Assembly: GCA_937958345.1 (NCBI GenBank) | Contig: CALGNW010000159.1 | Location: 1-21,587, forward strand | From: an uncultured Neomegalonema sp. | Lineage (GTDB): Bacteria > Pseudomonadota > Alphaproteobacteria > Rhodobacterales > Rhodobacteraceae | Direction of reading: 5' to 3' | Length of the DNA: 21,587 bases | In this document: piece by piece, positions 1 to 8,661 of the stretch | Position numbering within the stretch: position 1 is the first letter of the stretch | How the letters are laid out: each line of letters starts with the position of its first letter | The notes under the pieces: model-generated | The model's database searches: none | Told to the model about the DNA's origin: nothing | Seen by the model: only the letters and a program-made list of their open reading frames with translations | Position numbers and translations under genes: made by a program

Positions 1-94
1 CTATTTTTAAGGCCCATGACTTGATAAACCCTAAATGGCGCAGGATACCTCTCACGTATTGCGTACAACCATAGGAATTCAGGAGCTTAAGCAA

Positions 95-499
95 ATGCAA
101 CGAAGATTGGAGGCAACGCGCCGGTTTCTCACGATCGCCGCAGCAGTGCTTTTTATCGCGCTCGGCTTCTGGTTGATTTTCGATCCGCTCGCCGTCGAAA
201 GCATGTATCCGATTAGCCTGAACGAACCGATGGCGATTTCGGAGATCCGGGCGGTTTTCGGTGGTATGATGCTCGGCGTTGGCGCCGCTGTCCTGGCACT
301 GGACTTAATTTTCAAGCGGGCGCGCGAGGCCGCAATGGTTCTGGCAATGATCACGGCAGGTCTCGTCGTTGCCCGTGTTGTGGGGTTCGCTTACGAAGGT
401 TCGCCCAGCGGCGTCGTCTTGAACGAAGTTATTTTTGAGGTGGTTTTGCTCGGTGCCCTCGTTGTCACCGGCGCGTTCCGGCGGGAAAGGTTAAGATGA
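95..499 (+). CDS. DUF4345-like small integral membrane protein
   Basis: This is a 134-residue, strongly hydrophobic protein with about four predicted membrane helices (first after a basic MQRRLEATRR start). The central segment EIRAVFGGMMLGVG matches the R-A-x-(Y/F)-G-G signature I associate with DUF4345 membrane proteins, whose function is unknown. I chose the ATG at 95 because AGGAG lies 9 bases upstream (81-85); an in-frame ATG at 35 would add 20 residues but has no ribosome binding site. The gene stands alone: the next gene, a metallohydrolase, starts 96 bases later on the same strand. The family call is moderately sure; no biochemical role can be given. Confidence 0.7.
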   Translation: MQRRLEATRRFLTIAAAVLFIALGFWLIFDPLAVESMYPISLNEPMAISEIRAVFGGMMLGVGAAVLALDLIFKRAREAAMVLAMITAGLVVARVVGFAYEGSPSGVVLNEVIFEVVLLGALVVTGAFRRERLR

Positions 500-595
500 G
501 AAATGCCATTGCCTTGCTACAGAACCGCAAACTTCGGCGTATTTGCGCCACGACCGGATGCCCCTTAGCAATGCACTTCCCTGCCGACAATCTTG

Positions 596-1435
596 ATGGA
601 TAGTCAGCCGGACATCATCTTTAAGGTATGGGGATCGAGAGGATCGATCTTTGCCGGCGGCCCTGAACGCAGCATCTTCGGCGGTGATACAACATGCTTC
701 TCGATTGAGACGGACGGCCGCTTTCTTGTTGTCGATGCCGGTTCGGGATTGAGGGCGCTTGGTCATCAGCTGATGACCAGACCAGAGGGACCGCCAGCCG
801 AAATTGACCTGCTACTGACCCACCTGCACATTGATCATATCTGCGGACTGCCTTTTTTCGCTCCGCTGATTTCCGGCAAAACGATCGTCAGACTTTGGAA
901 TTCTGTTTACCCTGATCCCGAAACGCTGCGAGATGCGCTTTCCCGCGGGCTGGCCCCACCGATCTTTCCCGTCGATACGACAGTCTGGAATTCACTCGAA
1001 ATTCGCGTGCCCGAGGCCGGGGCACGGGTGGCGTTGGGGCCTGACAGCATGGCACGGGCTTTTCCGTTGAACCATCCTGATGGTGCGTGCGGATGGCGCG
1101 TCAATTCTTCAGGACGGGTTGTTGTTGTTGCCTCGGACCACGAACACGGTAACCCCTCGATTGACGCACAAGTCGCTTATTATTCGCGTTTCTCGGATCT
1201 CATGGTTTGGGATGCATCCTACACTGAGGAAGAATTGCAAAACCGGCGCGGGTGGGGACATTCGACATGGCAGCAAGGACTGAAAGTCGGCGAAAAGGTC
1301 GGCGTGAATCGCATGCTGATGACCCATCACCTTCCCGAACGAACGGATGACGAACTGACCGACATGGAGCGCGCCGCCCAGGCCCTCGCGCACCGCACAT
1401 TGTTTGCACGCGAAGGCTTGGTGATATCGCTTTGA
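596..1435 (+). CDS. MBL-fold metallohydrolase
   Basis: This is a 279-residue metallo-beta-lactamase fold hydrolase, probably cytoplasmic because no signal peptide is visible. The N-terminus (VWGSRGS, then GGDTTCFSIE and VVDAGSG) is typical of the stand-alone MBL hydrolase group related to phosphodiesterases such as PhnP. The metal motif is THLHIDH (His76, His78, Asp80, His81), followed by His160, the DHEH cluster near 181-184, Asp206 and the THH at 243-245, so a binuclear metal site looks complete. The GWGHST segment near 219-224 is also characteristic of this group. ATG 596 is preceded by an in-frame TTG at 593; no strong ribosome binding site is visible for either. The substrate is unknown. 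The gene ends 2 bases from the putA stop on the other strand. Confidence 0.8.
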   Translation: MDSQPDIIFKVWGSRGSIFAGGPERSIFGGDTTCFSIETDGRFLVVDAGSGLRALGHQLMTRPEGPPAEIDLLLTHLHIDHICGLPFFAPLISGKTIVRLWNSVYPDPETLRDALSRGLAPPIFPVDTTVWNSLEIRVPEAGARVALGPDSMARAFPLNHPDGACGWRVNSSGRVVVVASDHEHGNPSIDAQVAYYSRFSDLMVWDASYTEEELQNRRGWGHSTWQQGLKVGEKVGVNRMLMTHHLPERTDDELTDMERAAQALAHRTLFAREGLVISL

Positions 1436-1437
1436 TG

Positions 1438-4400
1438 TCAAGCCGCGCGCATGTCCTCGCCGCCAACCTTTGCCAACAACGCAGCATTCCCGCCGGCCGC
1501 CGTTGTGTCGACGCAGACTGCGCGTTCATGCGCGTAGGAGGCAGGCGCAATCACTTCGGTTATCATCGGTAGAATTGCACCGTCGCGGCGCGAGAGCGCG
1601 CGCCGCATGGCGGCAAGATCGTTTCCGCCCGCGACGGCCACACAATCGACTGCAAGCTCCGCCAAAGCATCCGGTGCTAACAAACCGTCAAAAGCAAGGA
1701 CCGGCAGACTTGCATCAATTAGCGGAGCAAGAGCTTTTCGAACCGCCGGCGCAATCGCGACAACTGCATTTCCGGTCGCCAATGCCTGAACCGCCTGAGC
1801 CAATGCAATCGACGCGCCCGGTCCCAGACAAAGCGTAACGCCCTTGGCAGCGAGGCTCAGCCGGTTCGACTCGCCCGTAGGTCCCGGCAAATCAACCGGG
1901 CCTTGTTCAAGCGCCGCTGCGGCGGCCATTGCCTCTGCCGAGGCTCCCCGCAAGGTGCGTCGCAATACACCGATCCGATCCGGACGCGCCGACCATTCAG
2001 TATGATTCAGGGCGGCAATCGACTTTTTCAAGCCGGCAACATCAACCAGCGCGCCATCCGCGTCAGGCAGTTCCACGACTGCTGACTTCCTGAAGCGCGA
2101 TAGGTAATGAGGGCCGCCTGCCTTGGGGCCTGTCCCCGAAAAACCCTCGCCACCGAAGGGCTGTGATCCGACAACTGCACCAATCTGGTTACGATTGATG
2201 TACATATTGCCCGTCGCAGCGCGGTCTATTACCTGCTGAACGCGCGCATCAATCCGCGTGTGCAGCCCGAATGTCAGGCCGTAGCCGCGTGCATTAATTT
2301 CATCGACGACTTTGTCAATCTCATGCGCGTCAAATCGGGCGATATGGAGGATCGGTCCGAAAATCTCGCGATCCATATCGGCGATGCCCTGCACGCGAAA
2401 ACAATGAGGCGCAACAAAGTTGCCAGAGGCTGGTGCAGCCAGTTGTTTGAGCAAACGGCCCTCGCCCTCCATTTTTTCGCAATACGCGTCGATGGCCGCG
2501 CGCGCCTCGGCGTCAATCACCGGAGCAACGTCCGTGGCGATGTTGAGCGGGTCGCCAACGTGCAGTGCGTCCATCGCCCCGTAGAGCATATCCAACAGGC
2601 GCTCCTCGACATCACGCTGGACATAGAGAATACGCAGCGCAGAACAACGTTGCCCCGCACTTTGAAATGCAGAGGCGACGATGTCGCGCACAGCTTGTTC
2701 GGGCAGGGCAGTCGAATCTACGATCATTGCGTTCAGTCCGCCGGTTTCGGCGATCAGCATTGCGTCGGGTGCAGCGGTCGCTGCCAACTGTCGATCAATG
2801 ATCTTGGCGACTTCGGTCGAGCCGGTGAAACACACTCCGGCAATGCGGGAATCTGCGGTCAGGGCCGCACCCACTGTCTCACCCGCACCCGCCAACAGAC
2901 ACAGCACGTCCTGCGGAACGCCCGCCTCGTGCATTAATGAAATCGCCTTGCGAGCCATAAGCGGCGTTTGCTCGGCGGGCTTCGACATAACAGCGTTACC
3001 GGTCACCAGCGCAGCGGCAATCTGTCCGGTAAAAATGGCCAAAGGAAAATTCCACGGCGAAATACACACAATCACCCCCCGCGCGTGCGTGTCTTTTTCC
3101 GCCCTCTCGGCTTCTACCGCATAGTAGCGCAGGAAATCGACGGCTTCGCGCAATTCCGCGACGCAATCCAGCAGTGTTTTTCCTGCTTCGCGCGCCGCGA
3201 GGGCGAACAACTCGCCAAAGTCGCGCTCGTACAGGTCAGCGATCCTGTTAAGGATCGCGGCACGCCGGGCGACCGGCAGTGCAGACCAGTCAGGCTGCGC
3301 GGCAATTGCTTTTCCGACCGCAACTCCGGCACGCTCCGGCGTCGCCGGTTCGATATGGCCGACGATTTCATCGGGATGCGCCGGATTCAGGATCGCGAGG
3401 CCTGTCTCTCCCCACTTATGTGGCGCAAGAAACGGCGCACGCGCCGCTTCGATTGCCGCGACATCCTTCGGATCGGTTATATCCCAACCACGCGAATTCC
3501 GGCGGCGCGGAAAAATATCGGAGGGTAAATCAATGGCATGGCGGGTGTGCGCAGCCTGTGCCAGCATCACTTCCAGCGGGTCCCGTGCGATTGTTTCCGG
3601 CGAGACGTCTTCGTCTACGATCTGATTCACGAAGGACGAATTAGCCCCGTTTTCCAACAACCTGCGCACCAGATACGCCAGCAAGTCGCGATGCGCCCCG
3701 ACCGGAGCATAGATGCGACAGCGGGTTCCGGCAGCGCTCATAACCTGTTTATGGAGCGACTCGCCCATACCGTGAAGGCGCTGAAACTCGAAATCGCCGA
3801 CACGCCCATCGGCCATATGCAAGACCGCAGCAACTGTGTGCGCGTTGTGCGTGGCAAATTGCGGATAGATACGGTCAGTCATCCCGAGCAACTTACGGGC
3901 GCAGCCCATATAGCTGATGTCGGTGTGCTGCTTGCTCGTGAATACCGGAAATCCGTCCAGACCGAGAACCTGAGCACGTTTGATCTCGGTATCCCAATAG
4001 GCCCCCTTGACCAGCCGCACCATGATCCGTCGATCAAGACGTGTCGCCAAAGCGTTCAACCAGTCAATCACATGGGCTGCACGCGGGCCGTAGGCCTGCA
4101 CAACAACACCAAAACCGTCCCACCCCGCGAGCGAAACGTCGGAGAGAACCGCCTCGATCACGTCAAGCGAAAGATCCAGCCGGTCCGCTTCTTCGGCGTC
4201 GATGTTGAACCCCAGCTTTGCATCTTTGGCCGCGCGGGCAAGTTGTAGTGTCCGCGCTACCAAAATCGGCAGCATCGTCTCGCGTTGCCCGAACTCATAG
4301 CGCGGATGCAAAGCGGACAGCTTAACCGAGATACCGGGGTTTTCGCGAATATCGTCGCTTTGCGCACGGGTCGAGATCGACGCTATGGCCTGACTATATG

Positions 4401-5037
4401 CGCCGTGATACCGGCGTGCGTCCTCGTCGGTTCGCGCCGCCTCGCCGAGCATATCGTATGAGAATGTATGGCCGCCTGCCCGCGCCTGCGTGCCGTTTTC
4501 CATCGCCTCTTCGATGGTCCGGCCCAGCACGAACTGCGCCCCCATCTCGCGCATTGCACGTCCGACCGCGATACGGACGACAGGCTCGCCAAGGCGGCGC
4601 ACCACGCCGCGCAACGCCCCGACAACACCGGGATTATCGCTTTCATCAATCACGCGCCCTGTCAGCATCAACGCCCATGTCGACGCATTGACGAGGGTCG
4701 AGTCAGAGTGGCCCAGATGGGTACTCCAGTCATGCGGCGCTATTTTATCCTGTATGAGATCATCAATGGTTTCAGCATCGGGAACACGCAGCATCGCTTC
4801 GGCAAGACACATCAACGCAACGCCCTCGCTGGTCGACAATCCATATTCACCGAGAAACACTTCCATCATACCCGGATCGGACGCGCCCCGTACTTTACGA
4901 ACCAGATCAGCGCCATGCGCGGAAATCGCGGCACGATCAGAAGCCGAAAGCGCGGCTAGTTTCACCAGCCGGTCAAGAGCATCTGCCTCATCAGCGAGTG
5001 TGTCAGCGCGCAATTGCGAGCGGATATCGTCCAGCAT
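1438..5037 (-). CDS. putA: Bifunctional proline dehydrogenase / L-glutamate gamma-semialdehyde dehydrogenase
   Basis: PutA oxidises proline to glutamate in two steps: a FAD-dependent proline dehydrogenase makes pyrroline-5-carboxylate, and an NAD-dependent aldehyde dehydrogenase finishes the reaction, with the intermediate channelled between sites. In the 1199 residues, the dehydrogenase barrel has NIDAEEAD (278-285), RLVKGAYW (341-348) and YAPVGAH...RRLLENGAN (443-466, Arg458/Arg459). The aldehyde dehydrogenase has SPWNFPLA (660-667), FTGSTEVA, AETGG with Glu764 and GQRCSA with Cys798. The C-terminal ~180 residues are the extra ALDH-superfamily-like domain ending in DTTAAGGNAALL, which makes this a long (type B) PutA. 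The N-terminal ribbon-helix-helix DNA-binding domain of enterobacterial PutA is absent, so it should not repress itself; the divergent Lrp-type gene fits as regulator. GGAGG sits 5 bases before the ATG. Confidence 0.97.
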   Translation of the reverse strand: MLDDIRSQLRADTLADEADALDRLVKLAALSASDRAAISAHGADLVRKVRGASDPGMMEVFLGEYGLSTSEGVALMCLAEAMLRVPDAETIDDLIQDKIAPHDWSTHLGHSDSTLVNASTWALMLTGRVIDESDNPGVVGALRGVVRRLGEPVVRIAVGRAMREMGAQFVLGRTIEEAMENGTQARAGGHTFSYDMLGEAARTDEDARRYHGAYSQAIASISTRAQSDDIRENPGISVKLSALHPRYEFGQRETMLPILVARTLQLARAAKDAKLGFNIDAEEADRLDLSLDVIEAVLSDVSLAGWDGFGVVVQAYGPRAAHVIDWLNALATRLDRRIMVRLVKGAYWDTEIKRAQVLGLDGFPVFTSKQHTDISYMGCARKLLGMTDRIYPQFATHNAHTVAAVLHMADGRVGDFEFQRLHGMGESLHKQVMSAAGTRCRIYAPVGAHRDLLAYLVRRLLENGANSSFVNQIVDEDVSPETIARDPLEVMLAQAAHTRHAIDLPSDIFPRRRNSRGWDITDPKDVAAIEAARAPFLAPHKWGETGLAILNPAHPDEIVGHIEPATPERAGVAVGKAIAAQPDWSALPVARRAAILNRIADLYERDFGELFALAAREAGKTLLDCVAELREAVDFLRYYAVEAERAEKDTHARGVIVCISPWNFPLAIFTGQIAAALVTGNAVMSKPAEQTPLMARKAISLMHEAGVPQDVLCLLAGAGETVGAALTADSRIAGVCFTGSTEVAKIIDRQLAATAAPDAMLIAETGGLNAMIVDSTALPEQAVRDIVASAFQSAGQRCSALRILYVQRDVEERLLDMLYGAMDALHVGDPLNIATDVAPVIDAEARAAIDAYCEKMEGEGRLLKQLAAPASGNFVAPHCFRVQGIADMDREIFGPILHIARFDAHEIDKVVDEINARGYGLTFGLHTRIDARVQQVIDRAATGNMYINRNQIGAVVGSQPFGGEGFSGTGPKAGGPHYLSRFRKSAVVELPDADGALVDVAGLKKSIAALNHTEWSARPDRIGVLRRTLRGASAEAMAAAAALEQGPVDLPGPTGESNRLSLAAKGVTLCLGPGASIALAQAVQALATGNAVVAIAPAVRKALAPLIDASLPVLAFDGLLAPDALAELAVDCVAVAGGNDLAAMRRALSRRDGAILPMITEVIAPASYAHERAVCVDTTAAGGNAALLAKVGGEDMRAA

Positions 5038-5041
5038 AGCG

Positions 5042-5047
5042 TCCTCC
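5042..5047 (-). promoter_or_regulatory. putA ribosome binding site
   Basis: On the minus strand the sequence reads GGAGGA, followed by CGCT and the putA ATG at 5037. It is a near-consensus Shine-Dalgarno and fixes the putA start. Confidence 0.75.
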
Positions 5048-5122
5048 GATGTTTATGGGGGACGATACCGCATCTAACAGCAGAGCGCCGGACCGAATTT
5101 TCATTGTTTGGCAGGATAATTG

Positions 5123-5150
5123 ACTATATTTCGATCATATTGGCACTCAA
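5123..5150 (-). promoter_or_regulatory. Candidate putA promoter (-35/-10) in putA-putR divergent region
   Basis: On the minus strand TTGAGT (5145-5150) and TATAGT (5123-5128) are separated by 16 bases, close to the sigma-70 type consensus. This would give a putA leader of roughly 80 bases. The same bases carry TTGACT on the plus strand (5120-5125), so polymerase binding for the regulator gene may overlap. The AT-rich core around 5126-5140, with ATAT at both ends, is a plausible site for the Lrp-type regulator, but this is inference. Confidence 0.5.
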
Positions 5151-5163
5151 TAGACGGGCATAT

Positions 5164-5619
5164 ATGTCCTCGGCAGCACAAATGGATCGCATCGACCGGA
5201 AAATTCTCGCGATCCTCGCGCGCGATGCCCAGATTTCGATGACAGCCCTGAGCAAAGAAGTCGGTTTGAGTAAGTCGCCAACCCTCACGCGGGTAAGACG
5301 GCTCGAGCGGGACGGCATAATCACGGGTTATCGGGCGCAGCTAAGCCCCGAAAAGATGGGCCTTTCGCATGTTGCCTTTGTGCAGGTGACGCTCGACAAT
5401 ACAAAAAGTGATGCGCTTCAGGCCTTTAATGCTGCGGTTATGCGCCATTCCGAAATAGAGGGCGCGCATATGATTGCGGGCGGCTTTGACTATTTGTTGA
5501 AAGTCAGAACATCGGATATCGCAGCCTATCGCAAGACCTTGGGCGAGACGATTGCCGCGCTGCCCCATGTCTCGCAAACATCAACCTTCATCACGATGGA
5601 GACGGTGAAAGAAGGCTAA
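5164..5619 (+). CDS. putR: Lrp/AsnC-family transcriptional regulator of proline utilisation (PutR-like)
   Basis: This 151-residue protein has the Lrp/AsnC layout: an N-terminal winged helix (MDRIDRKILAILARDAQISM, then EVGLSKSPTLTRVRRLERDGII) and a C-terminal RAM ligand-binding domain (LDNTKSDAL...IEGAHMIAGGFDYLLKVR). In alphaproteobacteria an Lrp-type PutR next to putA activates it in response to proline; the divergent arrangement here fits that role exactly, though the target is inferred from position. ATG 5164 was chosen because the fold starts shortly after it; an internal ATG at 5182 begins precisely at MDRIDRK and is a credible alternative. No strong ribosome binding site precedes either. 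An open frame extends upstream to 5014 but overlaps the putA start and is not needed for the domain. Confidence 0.88.
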   Translation: MSSAAQMDRIDRKILAILARDAQISMTALSKEVGLSKSPTLTRVRRLERDGIITGYRAQLSPEKMGLSHVAFVQVTLDNTKSDALQAFNAAVMRHSEIEGAHMIAGGFDYLLKVRTSDIAAYRKTLGETIAALPHVSQTSTFITMETVKEG

Positions 5620-5716
5620 GGTTTGTGCTGTAGCCTGCAACTTCCCATATCGGTTGGCAGCATATGCGCCGCGAACCGGCAGCGCGCCCGTAAGCGCGGA
5701 AAACAGTGAGAACGAG

Positions 5717-6514
5717 ATGAGCAAGCCCAAAGTAATCGTCGTCGATACCCGTAATGCCACTGACTACGAACGCGATCAGATCATCGAGATCGCGGAATGG
5801 AAAGGCAAAGCGCCGAGTACAGCGGCGAAATGGCTGGGCCGCGCCGCTGCGCCGCTCGACAAGGCGGTCCGGGCGGCTTTCTCGGAAGACACCATCGAAT
5901 CCGCTTTGTCCGAAGCAAACAAGCTGGCCGGTAAGACATTGCGCGAAGACGCCGAAGCACCTCTGCCTGCCGACCTCAAGGCCGCTGATGCTCTGGCAAC
6001 CTCATCGCGCAAATGGGCCGTGGGAATGGCCGGCGCCAGCGGGGCCAGTGCCGGAGCGACCGGCATCATCGGGCTGGCCCTGGATATTCCGTTTACCATA
6101 ACGATGGCATTGCGCTCGATCCGCCGCATCGGTGCAGCCTATGGCTATCAGTCCGAAGCCGAGGCGGCGTTTGCCATGCGTGTGCTATCGGCAGCCGCCT
6201 CAAATACCGCATCCGAAAAGGATGCCGCATTGCAGTCACTTGAAGAGGATTACGAGGGCGAGATTTCTAACGCCGCCGCCTCTCGCGGCATGTTTGCCAA
6301 GGAGGGCGCAGTGTTTGCGACGCGCGGTCTGGCTGCTGCTCTCGCGCGCAATCTCGCAGGCCGAAAGGCGGCACAGGCCATTCCGATTGTCGGGGCTGCC
6401 ATCGGCGCGGCGGCTTCCGCATCGTTTCTGGACGACGTTTGCACGGCAGCGCAGCGCATCTATCAGGAACGGTTCTTGCGCGATCGGGAAATCCTGGAGG
6501 AGAAAATCGCCTAG
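5717..6514 (+). CDS. EcsC family protein
   Basis: This 265-residue protein has the features of the EcsC family (named after a Bacillus gene in the ecs transporter operon; molecular function unclear). Diagnostic parts are the small-residue-rich GMAGASGASAGATGIIGLALDIPFT stretch (broken here by family variation), the RSIRRIGAAYGY segment, the GAAIGAAASASFLDDV segment and the C-terminal A-x-R-x-Y-Q-E-R-F-L motif. Two glycine/alanine-rich hydrophobic segments suggest membrane association. ATG 5717 follows a weak purine-rich stretch (GTGAGAACGAG); an upstream in-frame TTG at 5654 is less likely because the extra residues are low in family character. It follows the Lrp-type regulator by 97 bases on the same strand and precedes asd by 120 bases; no functional link to either is evident. 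Confidence 0.8.
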   Translation: MSKPKVIVVDTRNATDYERDQIIEIAEWKGKAPSTAAKWLGRAAAPLDKAVRAAFSEDTIESALSEANKLAGKTLREDAEAPLPADLKAADALATSSRKWAVGMAGASGASAGATGIIGLALDIPFTITMALRSIRRIGAAYGYQSEAEAAFAMRVLSAAASNTASEKDAALQSLEEDYEGEISNAAASRGMFAKEGAVFATRGLAAALARNLAGRKAAQAIPIVGAAIGAAASASFLDDVCTAAQRIYQERFLRDREILEEKIA

Positions 6515-6634
6515 CCCCGGCACCAACTGTTTGACACAGTAAATCTATTGCAGTGCGGAAAAGCGTTTCATCCCGCGGCATCATCCCCTAAAGACACGAC
6601 TTCCGAGACCTTTTTCGAGACTGGGGAGTCCGTC

Positions 6635-7657
6635 ATGGGCTATCGCATCGTTGTTGCCGGAGCCACCGGAAATGTGGGCCGCGAATTGTTGAACATCCTC
6701 GCCGAGCGGGAGTTTCCCATCGACGACATCGCTGTGCTGGCCTCGCGCCGTTCGCAGGGCACAGAAGTGTACATGGGCGATACAGAGCTCAAGTGTCAGG
6801 ACATAGAGCAATTCGATTGGGCTGGTTGGGATATGGCCCTGTTCGCCATCGGCTCGGATGCGACGAAAATCTACGCGCCCATCGCCGCGAAAGCGGGCTG
6901 CGTGGTCATCGATAACTCATCGCTTTATCGCTATGACCCTCAGATTCCGCTGATCGTGCCCGAGGTTAATCCCGATGCGATCGAGCACTATAAAAACAAG
7001 AATATCATCGCCAATCCGAACTGTTCGACGGCACAGATGGTTGTCGCATTGAAGCCTCTGCATGACCGCGCCACAATCAAGCGTGTCGTCGTCTCGACCT
7101 ACCAGTCGGTCTCCGGCAGCGGCAAAGAGGCAATGGACGAGCTGTGGAACCAGACCAAGGGCATGTACGTTCCGGGGCAGGAGGTTGCACCGAAAAAGTT
7201 CACCAAACAGATCGCCTACAACGTCATTCCGCACATCGACGTTTTCATGGAAGACGGGTCGACGAAAGAAGAGTGGAAGATGGTCGCGGAGACCAAAAAG
7301 ATCGTCGATAAAAAGATTAAGGTAACGGCAACATGCGTCCGCGTGCCAGTTTTTGTCGGCCATTCGGAAGCTATCAACATCGAGTTTGAAGACCCGCTTT
7401 CGGCAGACGAGGCGCGCGATATCCTGCGCGAAGCCCCCGGTATCATGGTAGTCGATAAACACGAGGACGGCGGCTATATCACACCGGTCGAATGCGTTGG
7501 TGAGTACGCGACTTACATCAGCCGGATCCGCGAAGATTCGACTCTCGACAACGGCCTCAGCCTCTGGTGCGTCAGTGACAACCTGAGGAAAGGGGCCGCC
7601 CTGAACGCGGTGCAGATCGCCGAATTGTTGGGACGGCGCATTCTGAAGAAGGGCTAA
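6635..7657 (+). CDS. asd: Aspartate-semialdehyde dehydrogenase
   Basis: This enzyme reduces L-aspartyl-4-phosphate with NADPH to aspartate semialdehyde, the branch point to lysine/diaminopimelate, threonine and methionine. The 340-residue length is normal. Visible motifs are the nucleotide loop GATGNVGREL (9-18), the catalytic Cys130 in ANPNCSTAQM, the STYQSVSGSGKEAMDEL region (154-170), and VRVPVFVGHSE with the acid/base His243. The start at ATG 6635 is well supported by GGGGAG six bases upstream; an open frame to 6548 is upstream leader. It is followed 17 bases later by an acyltransferase gene and the two are probably cotranscribed. Confidence 0.96.
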   Translation: MGYRIVVAGATGNVGRELLNILAEREFPIDDIAVLASRRSQGTEVYMGDTELKCQDIEQFDWAGWDMALFAIGSDATKIYAPIAAKAGCVVIDNSSLYRYDPQIPLIVPEVNPDAIEHYKNKNIIANPNCSTAQMVVALKPLHDRATIKRVVVSTYQSVSGSGKEAMDELWNQTKGMYVPGQEVAPKKFTKQIAYNVIPHIDVFMEDGSTKEEWKMVAETKKIVDKKIKVTATCVRVPVFVGHSEAINIEFEDPLSADEARDILREAPGIMVVDKHEDGGYITPVECVGEYATYISRIREDSTLDNGLSLWCVSDNLRKGAALNAVQIAELLGRRILKKG

Positions 7658-7674
7658 GCCTCGGGGGCACGCTT

Positions 7675-8499
7675 ATGGCTGCGCTGCGGTCGTTCATTTT
7701 CAACATCTGCTTCTACAGCTTCACGCTTTTTTGCGCTGCCGGAGCGGTGTTGACATCGCTCGTGTTCGGGACGCGTGCGATGCAGGCAATGTTCCGGCTG
7801 TGGTGCAACGGGACGATGCTTCTCGTTCGCCGGGTGCTCGGTGCGACCGTCGAAATCCGAGGGCGCGAGCATATCGGACCCGATACCGCCCTCATTGTCT
7901 CCAAGCATCAAAGCGAAATGGACATTGCCGTGATGGGAACAATTTTCCCCAACTACGGCGCGATTGCGATGCAAGAGCTGGACAATTACCCGCTCGTCGG
8001 GCGGATCATCACACAGCTTGGCCACATCAAAGTAAAAGTCGAAGGCCCGCGCCAGAACCAGTTGCCTCAGGTTCTGGAGGGCGCACGGCGGGTCCGCAGC
8101 GAGGGACGGCCCATCCTGATCTATCCCGAGGGCACATTGATGCGCCCCGGCAAGAAAACACGTTATCGCGCCGGCGCGTGGCATATCTATAATGAGTTGG
8201 GTGTTGCCGCCGTTCCGGTTGCGAAAAGTCTTTCTCTGGCGTGGCCCCGCCGGGACTGGCGCAAGTTTCCTGTGCGCTGCGCAATCGAGTTTCTGGAACC
8301 GATCCCCCCGGGCCTCGGCAAACAGGATTTCATGCAGTTGATCGAGCAGCGCATCGAAACCGGCTCGAATGCGCTCATCCGCGAGATGGCATCGGATGAG
8401 CAGTTGATCGGAATAACATTTGACTACGAAGTTCAAGACGGAGGCCGGTCCAGCGGGAGCCATGTCGATTCAGCCGAAGATAAAGGCCACGAAAACTGA
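7675..8499 (+). CDS. Lysophospholipid (1-acylglycerol-3-phosphate) acyltransferase, PlsC family
   Basis: This 274-residue protein carries the PlsC acyltransferase signature: HQSEMD (the H-x4-D motif, His78 to Asp83) and YPEGT (150-154), which binds the phosphate of the acceptor. An N-terminal hydrophobic helix (about 6-32) anchors it to the inner membrane. It most likely transfers an acyl chain to lysophosphatidic acid during phospholipid synthesis, but related family members use other lysolipids (for example in ornithine-lipid synthesis), so I give no gene symbol. ATG 7675 is only 17 bases after the asd stop with a G-rich stretch before it, indicating cotranscription with asd. The last ~25 residues are hydrophilic and probably disordered. 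Confidence 0.88.
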   Translation: MAALRSFIFNICFYSFTLFCAAGAVLTSLVFGTRAMQAMFRLWCNGTMLLVRRVLGATVEIRGREHIGPDTALIVSKHQSEMDIAVMGTIFPNYGAIAMQELDNYPLVGRIITQLGHIKVKVEGPRQNQLPQVLEGARRVRSEGRPILIYPEGTLMRPGKKTRYRAGAWHIYNELGVAAVPVAKSLSLAWPRRDWRKFPVRCAIEFLEPIPPGLGKQDFMQLIEQRIETGSNALIREMASDEQLIGITFDYEVQDGGRSSGSHVDSAEDKGHEN

Positions 8500-8661
8500 A
8501 AAACGCGCAGAAGTTCAAGCAACCCATAAATAAAAGTCACAGAAAATTTTAATTGCATTGCCTGATAACAATAAAGGAACATGCCGGACGGCGAACGCTA
8601 TATTAAATACATTTTCCTAGACTTCCCTTTAATGCGATTGACCGTATTCAGGGGGAGTACA

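Noticed and set aside
2260..2937. 225-codon plus-strand frame inside putA
   Set aside because: It lies antisense within a well-conserved putA frame; its product has no recognisable motif. It is a by-product of GC-rich codon use.
6531..6559. TTGACA before asd as a promoter
   Set aside because: The -35 is perfect, but the six bases 17 further on (TGCGGA) do not resemble a -10 box.
7654..8463. 269-codon minus-strand frame over the acyltransferase
   Set aside because: It is antisense to a clear PlsC-type gene with both catalytic motifs, and its product shows no domain.
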